The position numbers were made by a program, and so were the translations under genes. A DNA stretch of 64,000 nt, taken from positions 372,001 to 436,000 of the forward strand of contig NZ_JADNRQ010000001.1 of NCBI RefSeq assembly GCF_015594625.1, written 5' to 3'. Each line of letters begins with the position of its first letter. Within the stretch, counting starts at the first letter, position 1. Below the pieces are notes generated by a model. The model was given only the letters and a program-made list of their open reading frames with translations. It did no database searches and was not told where the DNA came from. Positions 1-10,104 of this stretch are shown one piece after another. The stretch comes from Desulfallas sp. Bu1-1 (GTDB lineage Bacteria; Bacillota; Desulfotomaculia; Desulfotomaculales; Desulfallaceae).

Positions 1-1
1 T

Positions 2-3000
2 TCGCCTAATTTGGAACAGTGTGGCCTCTTGGAAATTAAGTATGCCTCTCTCGATGAAGTTTGCGAGGCCGAAGACCTATGGCAGGAATGCCACCCGGCC
101 TTGGTAACGGCCGACCCGGAAACCAGAAAGAAAGTAGCCAAAGTTTTGCTGGATTATATGCGGCGGGAACTGGCCATCAAAGTGGATTATTTAAACCGGG
201 AATTTCAGGAACGGATTCAACAGCAAAGCAACCAGCATTTAAAACTTCCCTGGGCCATTGATGAGAATGAAAAAATGCAGTTTGCCACTATACTTTACCC
301 CAGGTCTCGTTCAAGGTCCAAAAAAGACTTCAGGGGTAATATTTACCTGTCGGAGCGCAGCGGTTTCGGACAATACCTGCGCCGGCGCACCACTTTCCCC
401 CAATATAAAGAAAAGATTGGCTGGGATCATACCAAGGAGATCATCAAGCAAATACTAAATGCTTTACGCATTGGCGGTCTTGTAGAAGTGGTGGATGAGC
501 CCCGGGATGATGTGCCCGGTTACCAGTTAACTGCATCATCGTTGATTTGGGTTTGCGGGGATGGGACCAGAGCTTTTCACGATCCCATCCGCGTACCCAA
601 CATACCGGAAGAAGGCAGCCGTACCAATCCATTTTTCGTTGAATTCTACAAAACAATGGCCTTTGAAACCAGAGGTATTGAGGCCCGCGAGCATACGGCC
701 CAGGTTCCGTATGAGCTGAGGATTGAGCGTGAACAGAAATTCCGAGAAGGCACTCTTCCTATCTTATACTGTTCACCGACAATGGAACTGGGTGTGGATA
801 TTTCTCAATTAAATGTGGTCAATATGCGCAACATACCACCCACGCCTGCCAATTACGCTCAGCGCAGCGGGCGGGCCGGCCGTAGCGGCCAGCCGGCACT
901 GGTGTTCAGTTACTGCTCCACCGGCAGTTCTCATGACCAGTATTTCTTCAAGCGCCCGCAGCTTATGGTGGCCGGTGCGGTTTCGCCGCCCCGCCTGGAT
1001 ATTGCCAACGAGGACCTTATTCAATCCCACGTCCAGGCTATATGGTTAAAAGAAGCGGATTTGGATCTTGGCACTTCCTTGAAAGATATACTTGATTTGG
1101 ATGGAACCCAACCAACTTTAGAGTTGCTGCCATCGATCAAAGATAGATTAAATGCCCAAACTCCAAGACAAAAGGCGCTGGTTAGAGCGCACGAAGTACT
1201 GGCCGATATTAAAGATGAATTAATTACTGCTGGCTGGTACAGTGACAACTGGATTAGTGATGTATTAAACCGCATTCCAAGGACGTTCGAGAGTGCTTGC
1301 GACCGCTGGCGCGACCTTTACCGGGCCGCATTGGGTCAGAGGGAAGTTCAGAATAGGATAATTGGTGACGCATCCCGCAGCGCTGAAGATAAAAGAATGG
1401 CCAAGCGGCTGCGCCAGGAAGCCGAATCTCAACTGGAACTGTTGCTGCAATCCGATAATATCATGCAGTCCGATTTTTACAGCTACCGCTATTTTGCCAG
1501 CGAGGGCTTCCTGCCGGGCTACAATTTCCCGCGTTTGCCTCTTTCCGCTTACATTCCGGGGCGTCGACGGGTGAACAATCGTGATGAATTTTTGTCACGG
1601 GCGCGTTTTCTTGCCATTGCCGAATTTGGCCCTCAAAACTTTATTTATCATGAAGGGTCACGTTATCAAATCAATAAAGTTATTTTACCCGTCAGCCCAA
1701 CCGCAGAGGGGGAGCTGCCAACCACCGAGGCAAAACTATGCCCCGCCTGCGGCTACCTGCACCCCTTAACCGGCGGTGCCGGCCCGGACCTCTGCCAGCG
1801 CTGCAATAATTCACTGGATGCGCCGTTGGAAAAATTATTCCGTCTCCAAAACGTGTCAACCAAAAGGCGGGAACGGATTAATTCAGATGAAGAGGAGCGC
1901 TTGCGCCGGGGTTATGAAATCAGAACCGTGGTGCGTTTTGAAGAACGGGACGGCCAGGCGACGTACCGTACCGCTTCGGTAGAAGAAAACGGCCAAAAGC
2001 TTGCTGAACTATCTTATTGCCATACAGCCACTCTTTGGAGAATAAATCTCGGCTGGCGCCGGCGCAGGAACAAAGATCAATACGGTTTTGTTTTGGACAT
2101 CGAGCGCGGTTACTGGGCCAAAAATGAAATGGACTTGTCTGATGACGATAATCAAGATAGCCTTAGTAATCACACTACCCGTGTAATTCCATATGTCGAG
2201 GACAGAAAAAACTGCCTCATTTTACAACCCGTGGAACGTTTAGAGCACAATGTAATGGCGTCATTGCAGGCTGCGCTTAAGAATGCCATTCAAATACATT
2301 ATCAACTTGAAGATAACGAACTGGCCGCCGAGCCCCTGCCAAACGAGGATAAACGCAACTATATTCTATTCTACGAGGCCGCCGAAGGTGGGGCCGGAGT
2401 GCTGCGCCGCCTGGTGGATGAACCGCGTGATCTTGCCGCGGTGGCTCGACAGGCGCTACAGCTTTGCCATTTCGACCCGGACACCGGAAACGACATGAGG
2501 CGGGCGCCGGGTGCCAGAGAAGACTGCGAGGCCGCCTGTTATAACTGTTTGATGAGTTATGGCAATCAGAGAGATCATAGCCTGTTGGATCGCCAATTAA
2601 TCAAGGAATATCTTTTAAGATTGGCCAACGCTCAGGTTGCGGGAGCACCTGTGGCGTTGCCAAGGTCGGCTCACTTGGAGAATTTAATGAGACAAGCCGG
2701 TTCGAATTTGGAACGAGAATGGCTAAAGTTCCTAGAAGATAATGATTGCCGGTTGCCATCCAGATCCCAGGTTCTTATACCTCAATGTAATACCAGACCG
2801 GACTTTATTTATGACGATAAACAAGCTGTTATATATATCGACGGACCACCGCACGACTACCCGGAGCGCCGCCAGCGGGACCGGGACCAAACCGAGTGCC
2901 TGGAAGACATGGGTTACCTCGTTATTCGGTTCAATCACCAAGAAAACTGGCCTGAGCTTATTGCCAGATACCCGTCTATTTTCGGGAGAATTAAGAATAA

Positions 3001-3004
3001 TTAA
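2..3004 (+). CDS. DUF1998 helicase, C-terminal part (DrmA/DrmB-like), with nuclease-like tail; 5' end outside window
   Basis: The frame is open to the left edge with no stop, so the N-terminal ATPase half (Walker A, DEAD box) lies outside and the first TTG at 11 is not the real start. Counting from that TTG, residues ~253-293 carry superfamily-2 helicase motifs V and VI (GVDIS, then QRSGRAGRSG). A CPAC...CQRC zinc ribbon lies near 577-598. A DUF1998-type cysteine cluster (CEAACYNCL) is near 838-847. Residues ~925-990 resemble a Vsr/DUF559 PD-(D/E)XK fold (PDFIYDD, VIYIDGPPH, then a GYLVIRF strand). DUF1998 helicases include MrfA and the DrmA/DrmB pair of DISARM. It probably translocates on DNA for the system, and the tail could cut it. 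It is followed after 20 bases by the SNF2 helicase gene. Family assignment is good; role is inferred. Confidence 0.85.
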   Translation, partial: SPNLEQCGLLEIKYASLDEVCEAEDLWQECHPALVTADPETRKKVAKVLLDYMRRELAIKVDYLNREFQERIQQQSNQHLKLPWAIDENEKMQFATILYPRSRSRSKKDFRGNIYLSERSGFGQYLRRRTTFPQYKEKIGWDHTKEIIKQILNALRIGGLVEVVDEPRDDVPGYQLTASSLIWVCGDGTRAFHDPIRVPNIPEEGSRTNPFFVEFYKTMAFETRGIEAREHTAQVPYELRIEREQKFREGTLPILYCSPTMELGVDISQLNVVNMRNIPPTPANYAQRSGRAGRSGQPALVFSYCSTGSSHDQYFFKRPQLMVAGAVSPPRLDIANEDLIQSHVQAIWLKEADLDLGTSLKDILDLDGTQPTLELLPSIKDRLNAQTPRQKALVRAHEVLADIKDELITAGWYSDNWISDVLNRIPRTFESACDRWRDLYRAALGQREVQNRIIGDASRSAEDKRMAKRLRQEAESQLELLLQSDNIMQSDFYSYRYFASEGFLPGYNFPRLPLSAYIPGRRRVNNRDEFLSRARFLAIAEFGPQNFIYHEGSRYQINKVILPVSPTAEGELPTTEAKLCPACGYLHPLTGGAGPDLCQRCNNSLDAPLEKLFRLQNVSTKRRERINSDEEERLRRGYEIRTVVRFEERDGQATYRTASVEENGQKLAELSYCHTATLWRINLGWRRRRNKDQYGFVLDIERGYWAKNEMDLSDDDNQDSLSNHTTRVIPYVEDRKNCLILQPVERLEHNVMASLQAALKNAIQIHYQLEDNELAAEPLPNEDKRNYILFYEAAEGGAGVLRRLVDEPRDLAAVARQALQLCHFDPDTGNDMRRAPGAREDCEAACYNCLMSYGNQRDHSLLDRQLIKEYLLRLANAQVAGAPVALPRSAHLENLMRQAGSNLEREWLKFLEDNDCRLPSRSQVLIPQCNTRPDFIYDDKQAVIYIDGPPHDYPERRQRDRDQTECLEDMGYLVIRFNHQENWPELIARYPSIFGRIKNN

Positions 3005-3024
3005 GAGTATTTCAGGAGGAGAAT

Positions 3025-5844
3025 ATGAAATTCGCTGTGGGATCACTGGTTAAAGCGCGGGGCCGGGAATGGGTTGTCCTGCCTGAATCGGAAGATAACC
3101 TTGTCGTTTTGCGTCCCCTGGGAGGAACTGAAGACGAGGTCACCGGCATTTGCTTGTCCCTTGAAAAAGTTGAACAGGCGCAGTTTGACCTGCCGAACCC
3201 GGCGCAAGTGGGGGACTACCGGTCCTGCCGCCTGCTCCGGGATGCCGTGCGGCTGGGGTTCCGCTCCAGCGCCGGGCCGTTCCGCTCCTTTGCCCGCATA
3301 GCCGTTGAACCGCGGCCATACCAGCTGGTGCCCCTGCTCATGGCGCTAAAACTGGACCCGGTGCGCATTCTTATTGCTGACGACGTTGGTATCGGTAAAA
3401 CGGTGGAAGCTTGCCTGATTGCCCGGGAACTTTTAGACCGGGGGGAAGTGCAGCGGCTGGCTGTTCTATGCCCCCCACACCTGGCCGAACAGTGGCAGGC
3501 GGAACTGCGAGAAAAATTCCATATTGAAGCTGAACTGGTATTGTCCAGTACCGCTTTGCGCCTTGAGAAGAACTGTGGTTTTGGACAGTCTCTTTTTGAT
3601 GTTTATCCTTATGTAGTGGTTTCAACTGATTTTATCAAATCCGACCGCCGCCGCGATGAGTTTTTGCGCACTTGCCCGGAACTGGTTATCGTTGACGAAG
3701 CCCACACCTTCGCCCATGCTGAGCATGGCCGCGGCTCAAGACACCAGCGGTACCAGCTGTTGAAAGGTTTATCCGAATCCCCGGACCGCCACCTGATCTT
3801 GGTTACGGCCACGCCGCATAGCGGTAAAGAAGATGCATTCAGATCACTTTTGAGCTTCCTGAACAAAGATTTTATCAACCTGCCGGACAGCTTGCTGGGC
3901 AAGGAAAACGAGCAATACCGGCGCCGGCTGGCCGCGCATTTTGTGCAGCGCCGGCGGGCGGACATCCGGCACTACATGCAAACCGAAACACCTTTCCCCG
4001 AACGCCAGGAAGCCGAAGAAACTTACCATTTATCCGATGACTATAAAAAATTGTTTGAACGTGTTCTGCGTTACGCGCGGGAAACTGTTAAACACCTGGA
4101 TAATCAAAGCCACCGCCAGCGGGTACGCTGGTGGTCGGCCCTGGCCCTGTTGCGCTCCCTGGCCAGCAGCCCGGCCGCCGCTGCTGCAACTTTAAGGAAC
4201 CGGGCTGCCGCCGCTGAATCCGAAACCGTGGAAGAGGCCGACGAGATCGGCCGCCGCACCGTGCTCGACATGGATCTTGATGAGGCAGCCGACGGTACAG
4301 ACATTATTCCCGGCAGCGATCCCGGTGAAGAAACCGAAGAAGATAAAAGAATCCGTCGCCAGTTGCTGGAAATGGCCAGGGCGGCGGAGAAGTTATACGG
4401 AAAAAAAGATAACAAACTGAACAAAGCGGTCAAGTTAATTCGTGAACTGTTGGATGACGGATACCGCCCCATTGTGTTTTGCCGGTTCATACCCACCGCC
4501 GAATATTTGGCTGACCAGCTTCGCAAGCAGCTGCCACAGGATGTGGATGTGGCGGTGGTCACAGGAAACGTACCGCATGGCGAGCGCGAGGAGCGCATTC
4601 TCAAGTTGGCTGAATCACCCAGGCGAGTACTTGTGGTAACGGACTGCCTGAGCGAGGGCATCAACCTGCAGAACTATTTTGATGCTGTTTTTCATTATGA
4701 CCTCAGTTGGAACCCTACCAGGCACGAGCAGCGCGAGGGTCGGGTTGACCGCTATGGCCAGCTGAAAAAGAAAGTGCGTGTTCTGACGTACTATGGCATC
4801 AATAACCAGATTGACGGTATAGTGCTTGATGTACTGATCAGGAAACATAAAAAAATCCGTAATTCTTTGGGAATTTCCGTCCCCGTACCCGTAGACGCCA
4901 ACTCGGTGGCGGAAGCCATTTTTGAAGGGCTGCTGCTCAAGGAACAGAAAATAACCGAATACGTCCAGCTAACCCTTGACTTTGGCGATTATTTAACGCC
5001 CACCAAAGAAGAGCTTTTTTCCAAGTGGGATGAAGTTTCTGTTCGTGAAAAACGTTCCCGCACCATGTTCGCCCAGGAATCCATCAAGGTTGACGAGGTG
5101 GCCCGGGAATTAAAGGCTATGCGGGATGCCATTGGCTCCGGTGTGGATGTGGAATGGTTTGTTAAAGAAGCTTTTCGGTCTTGTGGCGCTGTTGTCCAAG
5201 GCAGCGATACGGTTTGCTTTGATCTAAGTGAGACACCTGCTTCATTAAGGGATCTGATGGGCCATGTAAACAAAATAACAGCTCGATTCCAGCCGCCGGT
5301 AGAAGACACTGTTTTATATTTGAGCCGCACCCACCCGGTGGTGGAAAACTTGGCCTCCTACATAATGAATACGGCGCTGGATCCCCTCGTTAAGGCCCCG
5401 GCACGGCGTTGCGGTGTTATCCGTACCAGCCGGGTAGACCGCCGCACTACAGTGCTCTTGGCACGGTTCCGTTATCATATAATAACCAAACGGGGCGGAA
5501 GGGAGATACCTTTGCTGGCCGAAGATTGCCGGTTGCTGGCATTTTCCGGTTCCCCCCGGAAAGCCCAATGGCTTGATGCTAATGTTGCGGAAGCATTATT
5601 GCAAGCACAACCGGATGCCAATGTCGATCCTGATCAGGCCAGTGAATTTTTGAGCCGGGTAATTGAGGACATTGATGTATTGAGGCCCCACCTGGATGAG
5701 GTAGCCCGGCAAAAAGGCCGAGAATTGCTGGAAGCCCACCGGCGGGTACGCACGGCTTCCCGCCAGAAGGGTGTAACTTATAGCATCGTGCCGCAGTTGC
5801 CGCCTGATTTGCTGGGTATTTATATTTACCTGCCGAAGATTTGA
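3025..5844 (+). CDS. SNF2-family helicase, DrmD-like
   Basis: 939 aa starting at an ATG 4 bases after an AGGAGGA site. Residues 118-129 form the P-loop (ADDVGIGKTVEA), a DEAH box (VDEAH) is at ~223-227, motif III (ATPHSG) near 261, and the C-terminal motif VI (REGRVDRYGQ) near 570-579: a complete SNF2-type ATPase. The N-terminal ~90 residues (GREWVVLP, RPLGG) match what I remember of the N-terminus of the DISARM DrmD helicase. In class-1 DISARM, drmD sits next to an adenine methylase gene, as here (10-base gap). The expected role is ATP-driven movement on DNA during recognition or blocking of phage DNA. An Ala/Glu-rich acidic insert lies around residues 380-450 between the two RecA lobes. Family certain; DrmD orthology likely but not proven. 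Confidence 0.88.
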   Translation: MKFAVGSLVKARGREWVVLPESEDNLVVLRPLGGTEDEVTGICLSLEKVEQAQFDLPNPAQVGDYRSCRLLRDAVRLGFRSSAGPFRSFARIAVEPRPYQLVPLLMALKLDPVRILIADDVGIGKTVEACLIARELLDRGEVQRLAVLCPPHLAEQWQAELREKFHIEAELVLSSTALRLEKNCGFGQSLFDVYPYVVVSTDFIKSDRRRDEFLRTCPELVIVDEAHTFAHAEHGRGSRHQRYQLLKGLSESPDRHLILVTATPHSGKEDAFRSLLSFLNKDFINLPDSLLGKENEQYRRRLAAHFVQRRRADIRHYMQTETPFPERQEAEETYHLSDDYKKLFERVLRYARETVKHLDNQSHRQRVRWWSALALLRSLASSPAAAAATLRNRAAAAESETVEEADEIGRRTVLDMDLDEAADGTDIIPGSDPGEETEEDKRIRRQLLEMARAAEKLYGKKDNKLNKAVKLIRELLDDGYRPIVFCRFIPTAEYLADQLRKQLPQDVDVAVVTGNVPHGEREERILKLAESPRRVLVVTDCLSEGINLQNYFDAVFHYDLSWNPTRHEQREGRVDRYGQLKKKVRVLTYYGINNQIDGIVLDVLIRKHKKIRNSLGISVPVPVDANSVAEAIFEGLLLKEQKITEYVQLTLDFGDYLTPTKEELFSKWDEVSVREKRSRTMFAQESIKVDEVARELKAMRDAIGSGVDVEWFVKEAFRSCGAVVQGSDTVCFDLSETPASLRDLMGHVNKITARFQPPVEDTVLYLSRTHPVVENLASYIMNTALDPLVKAPARRCGVIRTSRVDRRTTVLLARFRYHIITKRGGREIPLLAEDCRLLAFSGSPRKAQWLDANVAEALLQAQPDANVDPDQASEFLSRVIEDIDVLRPHLDEVARQKGRELLEAHRRVRTASRQKGVTYSIVPQLPPDLLGIYIYLPKI

Positions 5845-5854
5845 GGAGGTAACT

Positions 5855-8800
5855 ATGCAAACGCAACAAAAAGATGTTTTTACAACAATCCGCACTGAGG
5901 GAGCCATCCTGCCCCCGGATTTGCTGCAGCGCATAGTCAAAGGTGACCGTGAATTGGACGGTCTTGCTCCCGAAGATTACCATCTGGCCAAAGGAGAAAG
6001 GCTCAACGAGGCAATCAACCGCTCATGGAACCGCCTGCAAGGTGTCTGGGCCGCCTTTAAAGCAGCCCTGGAAAAGCTGCCCCCGGATGACCCCGCCACC
6101 ACTGTAACTCGTGAACGCTGGCTGCTGGTGTTGTTCCAGGAACTGGGCTACGGCCGCCTGCTGACCGCCAAAGCAACTGAAATAGATGGCAAGAGTTACC
6201 CCATATCCCATTGCTGGCAGCATACGCCAATACACCTGGTGGGCTGCCGTGTCGACCTGGACCGGCGCACTGCCGGTATTGCCGGGGCGGCCCGCACCAG
6301 CCCGCACAGCCTGGTGCAGGAATTTTTAAACCGCTCCGACGATCACCTCTGGGCTTTCTTATCCAACGGCTATACCTTGCGCATTCTGCGCGACAATGCC
6401 AGCCTTACCCGGCAGGCTTACGTGGAATTTGACCTGGCCGGCATGATGGAAGGGGAAGTATACGCCGACTTTATTCTGCTGTGGCTGTTGTGCCACCAGT
6501 CCCGGGTGGAAGCGGCCCGACCGGAACAGTGCTGGCTGGAGAAATGGTTCCGGGCCGCCGGGGAGCAGGGCACGCGGGTACTGGATCAACTCCGTAACGG
6601 TGTTGAAGAATCTATCACGGCTTTTGGCCGTGGCTTTTTAACCCATCCCGCCAACTTGGAGCTGCGTGAAAAACTCCGGTCGGGAAAATTAAAAACACAA
6701 GATTACTACCGCCAGCTCTTGCGCATAGTTTACCGCCTGTTGTTCCTGTTTGTGGCCGAGGACAGGGGTTTGTTACTGGACCCCAAAGCACCATCGACCT
6801 CCCGTGACCGGTATAATCTTTATTATTCTACCCGCAGGCTGCGCCGGTTGGCCCAGCGCCGCCGCGGCACCGAACATGCCGACCTGTTCAAAGGACTGCG
6901 GTTGGTAATGGAGAAACTGGGGAGCGATGAAGGATGTCCCGAGCTGGGCTTGCCAGCCCTGGGCAGTTTCCTGTGGTCCGCCCAGGCGCTGCCCGACCTT
7001 GCCGGGTGCGAAATAACCAACCGCGACCTGCTGGATGCCGTCCGGGCCTTGGCATTTACCACTGATGGTTACGCCCGCCGGCCGGTGGATTTCAAAAACC
7101 TGGATTCCGACGAACTGGGCAGCGTTTACGAATCCCTGCTGGAACTGCACCCGGTCCTCGACACGGACGCCGGTACATTTACACTCACAACTGCGGGCGG
7201 CAGCGAGCGCAAGACCACCGGCAGTTACTATACACCCACCAGCTTGATTAACTGCCTTTTGGATTCGGCCCTTGACCCGGTGTTGGACGAAGCCGTGAAG
7301 AAACCAAACCCGGAACAGGCCATTCTCAACCTTAAAATATGCGACCCGGCCTGCGGCAGCGGCCATTTTCTCATTGCCGCCGCCCACCGCGTGGCCAAGC
7401 GCCTGGCAGCAGTGCGTACCGGCGACGACGAGCCGGCGCCGGAAGCACAGCGCAGCGCTTTGCGGGATGTCATTGGCCGGTGTATATACGGCGTGGATGT
7501 CAACGAAATGGCGGTGGAACTCTGCAAAGTGAGCCTGTGGATGGAAGCACTGGAGCCGGGTAAGCCGCTTAGCTTCCTGGACCACCGTATCAAGTGCGGC
7601 AACAGTTTGCTTGGAGCCACCCCGGCCCTTTTGAAAAACGGTATTCCAGACGATGCCTTTAAACCCATCGAGGGCGATGATAAAGCTTTTTGCAGGGATT
7701 ACAAAAGAATTAACAAGGAGGAAAGGAAAAACAGGCAGGATCGCCTGTTCGACGACGCCGGGGAGGTTTGGCCGCAGCTTGGTGAATTGACCACTTGTTT
7801 GACCGGAATAGACGCCATTGCCGACGGCTCCATTGATGGCATCCGCTGTAAGCAGGAGCGGTACCGGGAGTGCATAAATAGTGACGGTTACCGCAACAGC
7901 CGTCTTTTAGCCGACGCCTGGTGTGCCGCCTTTGTGTGGAAGAAAGTAAAAACTAAGGAACTGCCCTATCCCATAACCGAGGACGTATTTCGCAAAATCG
8001 AAAAGTACCCCGGTGGTACTCCGGACTGGTTACGCCAGGAAATTCAGCGACTGGCTGAACAGTACCAGTTCTTTCACTGGCATCTGGAATTCCCGGATGT
8101 ATTCCGGGTGCCCGACGATGGGGAAAAACCGGAAAACGAGCAGGCTGGGTGGTCGGGTGGATTTGATGTGGTGCTGGGGAACCCGCCGTGGGAAAAAATG
8201 CAAACCGAAGAACTCCAGTTCTTTGCTTTAAGGGATCCTGAAATAGCTTGTTTGAAAGGTGTTAAGAGGAAATCTGCCATTTCAGCCTTAAAAGAAACAG
8301 ATACGATATTGGCAGAAGCATGGCAGAAGCAACGACGAACTGATTCTGCTACCATTGCATTTATTAGAAACTCAGGCATTTTTCCATTAACAGGTATCGG
8401 GAAATTCAATACATTTGCGTTGTTTGCTGAATTAAATAGTCGTATTGTATCACTTAAAGGCTACGTGGGTTGCGTTGTTCCCTCCGGAATTGCAACTGAT
8501 GATACTACTAAGCACTTCTTTAAACACTTAATGTATTCAAAAACACTTGTTAGCCTATATGACTTTGAAAATAAGGCTCCAATTTTTCCTGGAGTGCATC
8601 GAAGTTACAAGTTTTGTCTATTAACCCTTACCGGCTTTGCTAACTCAGCTAAAAGCGGTGCTGAGTTCATCTTTTTCGCTCAAAAAATTGACCAAATTTA
8701 CGAGAAAGAAAGACGTTTTAAATTAACTGCTAGTGATTTGGAGTTAGTGAACCCAAACACACTTACCTGTCCAATATTTCGCTTCCAAAAAGACGCTGAA

Positions 8801-9844
8801 ATTACCAAATTAATTTATCGCCAGATTCCGATATTTATGAACGAGAATTTTTCATCTTTAAATTATTACTCACCAAAAATATGGAGATTAATTAATACAA
8901 CTGACGACAGCTCGAGATTCATTACTAAAAAAGAAGAAACAAATTGCAAAACTCTTATACCTGTGATTGAGGCTAAGACAATTCACCAATTTGATCATCG
9001 CTTTGCAACATTTATAACAAACAGTAAAGGGTCTGTTGAAATTAGCGAAATCACAGGGGCGCAAAAAGTGGACTCAAAATTTGAGGTTAGTGCACGTTAC
9101 TATATTACTGAACAATATTTCTGTGAACGGATGCCCAAAGAATTAGGTCAGAAACAATGGTTCCTAACAGTTCGTAACATTACTAACGTAACTAATGAGC
9201 GTACCATTATAAGTACAATAATTCCAAGAGCGGCTGGTTGTGAAGTAACTCCATATATCGAAATTAAGGGTGATGCACAATTATCGGCATTTCTGCTCGG
9301 TGTTTTTAATAGTTTTGCGCTTGATTTTGTAGCTCGGCAGAAAGTTGGGGGAATGCACTTAAGTTATTTCATTATCTACCAGCTTCCCGTAATCCCTCCT
9401 AACATGATTAATAGACTACCGTTAAAATTAAACTTTTATGTGGATAGGGTTCTTGAGCTTGTCTTTACATCTTGGTCTATAAAAGGCTTTGCCAAAGATT
9501 GTGACTACTACGGTCCACCCTTCCGTTGGGACGAAGAGCGCCGCTTCTTGATCCGCTGTGAGCTGGATGCCGCCTACTTCCACCTTTACGGCATAGAACG
9601 CGACGATGTGGACTATATTATGGAAACCTTCCCCATCGTGAAACGCAAGGATGAGGCTAAGTACGGCACATACCGCACCAAAGAAGTAATTCTGGACATC
9701 TACGACCAAATGAAAAAGGCGATGTATACCGGTAAACCCTACCAAACTGTGCTGGACCCGCCACCTGGACCGCCTGCCGAGTGGCCGCCGAAACCCGGCC
9801 ACCCCTGGCCGAGTCATATTCACCCGCCGCGGGATGAAAAGTAG
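5855..9844 (+). CDS. Eco57I-type N6-adenine DNA methyltransferase (class-1 DISARM/BREX-like)
   Basis: 1329 aa; ATG preceded by GAGGAGGT. Motif I (DPACGSGHF) begins at residue ~497 and the catalytic motif IV (NPPW) at ~776, which define an N6-adenine methyltransferase that uses S-adenosylmethionine. The ~490-residue N-terminal region is helical and of unassigned function. Downstream of NPPW the gene turns sharply AT-rich (about 8200-9480, residues ~782-1209) and then returns to GC-rich for the last ~120 residues. That interior segment is where the target-recognition domain is expected, so it looks swapped in. The C-terminus is proline-rich. It probably marks host DNA as self for the surrounding helicases and nucleases. 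A type IIG restriction-methylation enzyme is an alternative, but I see no PD-(D/E)XK motif at the N-terminus. Confidence 0.88.
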   Translation: MQTQQKDVFTTIRTEGAILPPDLLQRIVKGDRELDGLAPEDYHLAKGERLNEAINRSWNRLQGVWAAFKAALEKLPPDDPATTVTRERWLLVLFQELGYGRLLTAKATEIDGKSYPISHCWQHTPIHLVGCRVDLDRRTAGIAGAARTSPHSLVQEFLNRSDDHLWAFLSNGYTLRILRDNASLTRQAYVEFDLAGMMEGEVYADFILLWLLCHQSRVEAARPEQCWLEKWFRAAGEQGTRVLDQLRNGVEESITAFGRGFLTHPANLELREKLRSGKLKTQDYYRQLLRIVYRLLFLFVAEDRGLLLDPKAPSTSRDRYNLYYSTRRLRRLAQRRRGTEHADLFKGLRLVMEKLGSDEGCPELGLPALGSFLWSAQALPDLAGCEITNRDLLDAVRALAFTTDGYARRPVDFKNLDSDELGSVYESLLELHPVLDTDAGTFTLTTAGGSERKTTGSYYTPTSLINCLLDSALDPVLDEAVKKPNPEQAILNLKICDPACGSGHFLIAAAHRVAKRLAAVRTGDDEPAPEAQRSALRDVIGRCIYGVDVNEMAVELCKVSLWMEALEPGKPLSFLDHRIKCGNSLLGATPALLKNGIPDDAFKPIEGDDKAFCRDYKRINKEERKNRQDRLFDDAGEVWPQLGELTTCLTGIDAIADGSIDGIRCKQERYRECINSDGYRNSRLLADAWCAAFVWKKVKTKELPYPITEDVFRKIEKYPGGTPDWLRQEIQRLAEQYQFFHWHLEFPDVFRVPDDGEKPENEQAGWSGGFDVVLGNPPWEKMQTEELQFFALRDPEIACLKGVKRKSAISALKETDTILAEAWQKQRRTDSATIAFIRNSGIFPLTGIGKFNTFALFAELNSRIVSLKGYVGCVVPSGIATDDTTKHFFKHLMYSKTLVSLYDFENKAPIFPGVHRSYKFCLLTLTGFANSAKSGAEFIFFAQKIDQIYEKERRFKLTASDLELVNPNTLTCPIFRFQKDAEITKLIYRQIPIFMNENFSSLNYYSPKIWRLINTTDDSSRFITKKEETNCKTLIPVIEAKTIHQFDHRFATFITNSKGSVEISEITGAQKVDSKFEVSARYYITEQYFCERMPKELGQKQWFLTVRNITNVTNERTIISTIIPRAAGCEVTPYIEIKGDAQLSAFLLGVFNSFALDFVARQKVGGMHLSYFIIYQLPVIPPNMINRLPLKLNFYVDRVLELVFTSWSIKGFAKDCDYYGPPFRWDEERRFLIRCELDAAYFHLYGIERDDVDYIMETFPIVKRKDEAKYGTYRTKEVILDIYDQMKKAMYTGKPYQTVLDPPPGPPAEWPPKPGHPWPSHIHPPRDEK

Positions 9845-9856
9845 GAGAGTGGTTTT

Positions 9857-10081
9857 ATGGAAAAGTTAACTCTTCACGAAGCGATGGTTCGTGTATTATT
9901 GGAACAGCCGAATTATAGGGCATCCACCCGGGTAATTAGCGACGAGATTTATAGGAAAAATCTATATCGTAAGAAGGACGGCAATAAAGCAGAGGAATAC
10001 CAAATTTTTCTCCGGGCGAAGAATTACCCACACTTATTCGAACTTATTGACCGATATACCGTTAAATTGATCAAAGATTAG
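9857..10081 (+). CDS. Small winged-helix protein, HARE-HTH-like
   Basis: 74 aa, 12 bases after the methyltransferase gene, with a GGAGAG ribosome site. The pattern resembles the HARE-HTH fold: an N-terminal helix (LHEAMVRVLLEQP), then an RASTRVISDEIYRKNLYRKKDG segment in two parts and a terminal FELIDRYTVKLI strand-helix. HARE-HTH domains are often linked to restriction and modification proteins and are thought to sense modified DNA or bind it. Placement inside a seven-gene operon suggests an accessory DNA-binding subunit, perhaps for the adjoining DUF262 nuclease. Homology is judged by eye only. Confidence 0.7.
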   Translation: MEKLTLHEAMVRVLLEQPNYRASTRVISDEIYRKNLYRKKDGNKAEEYQIFLRAKNYPHLFELIDRYTVKLIKD

Positions 10082-10104
10082 ATTATTACCGCAGGGAGGA
10101 ACCC

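Noticed and set aside
5579-5983. Minus-strand frame of 134 codons across the DrmD/methyltransferase junction
   Set aside because: Antisense to two clear genes, no ribosome site, and protein-like features only on the plus strand.
6773-7585. Long minus-strand frame (270 codons) inside the methyltransferase gene
   Set aside because: Result of GC-rich codon bias; it is antisense to the region holding motif I.
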